Assembly: GCF_030444335.1 (NCBI RefSeq)
Contig: NZ_CP128595.1
Coordinates: 1,550,001 to 1,614,000 of the forward strand
Origin: Polaribacter huanghezhanensis
Lineage (GTDB): Bacteria; Bacteroidota; Bacteroidia; Flavobacteriales; Flavobacteriaceae
Direction: 5' to 3'
DNA length: 64,000 nucleotides
A program made the position numbers and the translations under genes. The notes under the pieces were generated by a model. The model had not been told where the DNA came from and made no database searches. It saw only the letters and a list, made by a program, of their open reading frames with translations. Positions 61,687-64,000 of the stretch are shown one piece after another. Positions within the stretch are counted from its first letter, which is position 1, and each line of letters starts with the position of its first letter.

Positions 61687-63495
61687 TTAGAAACAATATT
61701 TGTTTTCTGATTTTACTTTTTCTGCAATAGCAATACGTAAATCTACAATATCTGGATAGTTTACATATTTTACAAAACGTTTAAGACCCATAAGTAACAT
61801 ACGTTGCTCATCACCTTCAGCAAAAGAAATAATACTTTCTTTTCCATTTTTTTCTACTATTGAAACGGCATTATATAAGTATAATTTTGCCATAGCAATT
61901 TGTACCGTTTGTGCATTTTCACCAAAGCGTTTTGCGTTCTTTTCTGTTCTTAGTATAGCAGATTCTGCCATATAAATCTCAATTAATATATCAGAAGCAG
62001 CAATAAGTAATTGTTGGTGAGCTTCCAGATCTGGGCCAAATTTTTGCACAGCAGCTCCTGCAACCATAAGAAAGACTTTCTTAAGTTTAGCAATCATTTC
62101 TTTTTCTTCAGCAAATAGCTCAGAGTAATCTGGTGTATCAAAAGAAGGAATTCCCATGAGTTCTTCTTGAACCGCTTGAGCTGGACCTAATAAATCTACA
62201 TGACCTTTCATCGCTTTTTTCACCAACATTCCAACAGATAACATTCGGTTAATTTCGTTAGTCCCTTCATAAATACGAGCAATTCGGGCATCTCTCCAAG
62301 CGGCTTCCATTGGTGTATCTTCTGAGAATCCCATACCGCCAAAAATCTGGATACCTTCGTCTGCACAATTCTGTACATCTTCAGAAACCGCAACTTTTAG
62401 AATAGAACATTCAATTGCATATTCTTCAACACCTTTAAGTTCTGCCTCCTGATGCGAATTTCCTGCAGCAACACGCATTGCAATACGATCTTCAATATTT
62501 TTTGCAGCTCTGTAAGTTGCCGATTCGCTAACATAGGCATTGGTCGCCATTTCGGCCAATTTTATTTTTATAGCTCCAAAATCAGCAATTGCTGTGTTAA
62601 ATTGTTTGCGCTCATTGGCATAGTTTATAGCAGTTGTTGTGATGCGACGTTGCGAATCTAAACAAGCAGCAGCTAATTTAATTCTGCCAACATTTAGGGC
62701 ATTCATGGCAATTTTAAAACCTTCTCCACGTCCTGCTAACATATTTTCTGCAGGAACAACGGTATCACTAAAAAATACTTGACGTGTTGAAGAAGCTCTA
62801 ATTCCTAATTTGTGTTCTTCTTCTCCTAAAGTAATTCCGTTTGGATTTTCTCCATCATATTCAACAATAAATCCAGTAATATTTTTATCTTTTTCGATAC
62901 GCGCAAATACAATCATCAAACTACAGAAACCTGCGTTTGAAATCCACATTTTAGCACCGTTAATTTTATAACTTTTTCCGTCTTCTGATAAAGTAGCAGT
63001 TGTTTTTCCAGAGTTTGCATCAGAACCAGCTCCGGGTTCAGTTAAACAATACGAGCCAAACCATTCTCCGGTAGCTAATTTAGGTACGTATTTTTGTTTT
63101 TGCTCTTCAGTTCCGTATAATGTAATAGGCATTGTTCCAATACCTGTATGAGCACCAAAAGCTGTACTAAAAGAACCTGTTCCGCTTGAAATATAATCAC
63201 ACGTTAACATGGTAGAAACAAAACTCATTCCTAATCCACCATAAGCTTCAGGAACAGCAACACCTAGAAAACCTAATTCACCAGCTTTACGCATTACTTC
63301 TTCAGTCAATGCATACTTTTTTGCTTCAAATCTTGCTTTGTGAGGAATAATTTCACGTTCGTTAAACTCCATCACAGCTTCTTTCATCATGGTTTGCTCT
63401 TCCGTAAAATCTTCTGGAGTAAACACATCTTCACAGTTTGTTTCTTTGACAAGGAATTGTCCTCCTCTTAGTAATTCTTTATTTGTTGTTTCCAT
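61687..63495 (-). CDS. Acyl-CoA dehydrogenase
   Basis: The 602-residue flavoenzyme has the N-terminal helical domain, a middle beta domain (YCLTEPGAGSDANSGKTTA near 152; KMWISNAGFCSLMIVFA near 182) and a C-terminal domain with the catalytic Glu in ARIYEGTNEINRM near 415. The extra C-terminal 170 residues place it with the long VLCAD/ACAD9-like type. It follows the thiolase gene on the minus strand, implying a fatty-acid beta-oxidation operon. Confidence 0.93.
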   Translation of the reverse strand: METTNKELLRGGQFLVKETNCEDVFTPEDFTEEQTMMKEAVMEFNEREIIPHKARFEAKKYALTEEVMRKAGELGFLGVAVPEAYGGLGMSFVSTMLTCDYISSGTGSFSTAFGAHTGIGTMPITLYGTEEQKQKYVPKLATGEWFGSYCLTEPGAGSDANSGKTTATLSEDGKSYKINGAKMWISNAGFCSLMIVFARIEKDKNITGFIVEYDGENPNGITLGEEEHKLGIRASSTRQVFFSDTVVPAENMLAGRGEGFKIAMNALNVGRIKLAAACLDSQRRITTTAINYANERKQFNTAIADFGAIKIKLAEMATNAYVSESATYRAAKNIEDRIAMRVAAGNSHQEAELKGVEEYAIECSILKVAVSEDVQNCADEGIQIFGGMGFSEDTPMEAAWRDARIARIYEGTNEINRMLSVGMLVKKAMKGHVDLLGPAQAVQEELMGIPSFDTPDYSELFAEEKEMIAKLKKVFLMVAGAAVQKFGPDLEAHQQLLIAASDILIEIYMAESAILRTEKNAKRFGENAQTVQIAMAKLYLYNAVSIVEKNGKESIISFAEGDEQRMLLMGLKRFVKYVNYPDIVDLRIAIAEKVKSENKYCF

Positions 63496-63500
63496 TTTCC

Positions 63501-63632
63501 TATCCCTAACCCTTTCCGAAGGAAAGGGAACTTGTCCGGGTTATTTTAAGTTATATTTTATTTTAATTATATATTTTTATTCAAATACTCTAAGTCTTCT
63601 AAGTCTTCCCTTTGGGAAGATTTAGATGGGAT
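63501..63632. repeat. Two related inverted-repeat units in the thiolase-ACAD spacer
   Basis: CCCTTTCC-GAA-GGAAAGGG (63510-63528) and TCTTCCC-TTT-GGGAAGA (63604-63620) are hairpins of one repeat type (TTCCC...GGGAA followed by AGATGGGAT or, inverted, preceded by ATCCC). The units point toward each other. CTAAGTCTT is also directly repeated (63588-63605). Typical flavobacterial spacer repeats. Confidence 0.55.
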
Positions 63633-63636
63633 TTTA

Positions 63637-64000
63637 TTATTTCAAAAACTCATAAATTCCTGCAGCACCTTGTCCGGTTCCAACACACATGGTAACCATT
63701 CCGTATTTTCCAGACATATCTCTTTTGCGCATTTCATCAAATAATTGCACAGATAATTTTCCTCCTGTACACCCTAAAGGATGCCCTAAAGCAATCGCTC
63801 CACCATTTACATTTACGATCTCTTGATTTAGCCCTAATTCTCTCATTACAGCTAAAGATTGAGAGGCAAAAGCTTCATTCAATTCGATTAATTCAATGTC
63901 ACTTTGTTTTAAACCTGCTTGTTTTAATGCTTTCGGAATTGCAGCAACTGGGCCCATTCCCATGATTCTTGGCTCAACGCCGGCAGCAGCATAATTTACC
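63637..64000 (-). CDS. Acetyl-CoA C-acyltransferase (thiolase), C-terminal part, cut by window edge
   Basis: The frame is open from 64000 without a start and reads [20 protein letters not shown] at the edge, so the gene continues beyond the window. The catalytic His lies in [16 protein letters not shown] and the second Cys in [18 protein letters not shown]. It cleaves 3-ketoacyl-CoA. The 121 codons present are the second half of the C-terminal thiolase domain. Confidence 0.93.
   Translation of the reverse strand, partial: VNYAAAGVEPRIMGMGPVAAIPKALKQAGLKQSDIELIELNEAFASQSLAVMRELGLNQEIVNVNGGAIALGHPLGCTGGKLSVQLFDEMRKRDMSGKYGMVTMCVGTGQGAAGIYEFLK

Noticed and set aside
1..64000. CRISPR array, prophage, insertion sequence or secondary-metabolite cluster
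   Set aside because: No regularly spaced repeats, cas, phage structural, transposase, integrase or synthase genes were seen on either strand.

Overview
The window is an AT-rich chromosomal segment of a member of the Flavobacteriaceae (Bacteroidota), most likely marine and cold-adapted. The evidence is the gliding lipoprotein GldJ next to the type IX secretion proteins PorU and PorV, Bacteroidota-type promoters (TTTG, 19-21 nt, TAnnTTTG), a HemC-HemD fusion, a two-subunit methylmalonyl-CoA mutase, several short intergenic repeats, and a DUF3494 ice-binding lipoprotein. A polar genus such as Polaribacter would fit, but the genus is inference.

Layout. 0-12 kb: start of a gene that looks like murF, gldJ, then divergent porU-porV-cdd-globin, a FabH-like synthase, guaA and a LysM/PBP1-like lipoprotein. 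12-19 kb: a small membrane protein, a CcsB-CcsA cytochrome c maturation fusion, a VIT1/CCC1 transporter, a sodium/solute symporter and recR. 19-30.5 kb: a heme region. A minus-strand operon (AraC regulator, SPOUT methyltransferase, hemH, then hemJ) diverges from a plus-strand run hemA, hemCD, hemB, hemL, hemE, hemF. Together these cover every step from glutamyl-tRNA to protoheme. hemE has an apparent one-base deletion at its start codon, and each spacer from hemC to hemF carries a short repeat-like element. A possible structured small RNA lies at 19.3-19.5 kb. 30.5-37.5 kb: a lone 2-oxoacid dehydrogenase E2, a DUF6263 protein, a RimK/RimB-like/aspartoacylase cluster and pdhA-pdhC. 37.7-45 kb: envelope genes, ending in a PadR-controlled stress-like operon (DUF4870, PadR, PspC, DUF2807, then beta-lactamase-like and NTF2-like genes) with a recognisable promoter and operator. 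45-52.7 kb: a GyrI-like protein, a PLP enzyme, and an operon of udk, a DivIC-like gene, mutA, a small membrane protein and mutB.

52.7-59.3 kb is the accessory part. It lies between tRNA-Thr and tRNA-Pro and holds an orphan 1205-residue hybrid histidine kinase, a 26-bp perfect inverted repeat, an ice-binding lipoprotein, and a small GIY-YIG nuclease gene whose last codons lie inside a partial tRNA. The 3' end of tRNA-Pro recurs three more times downstream of the intact tRNA, at 58848, 58688 and, degenerate, 56809, and so brackets the ice-binding gene and the nuclease gene. This tRNA-3'-end array with a nested GIY-YIG gene is the most unusual structure in the window.

59.4-64 kb: a PQQ-type sugar dehydrogenase, trxB, an acyl-CoA dehydrogenase and a thiolase cut by the window edge. 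The thiolase and acyl-CoA dehydrogenase together suggest a fatty-acid oxidation operon.
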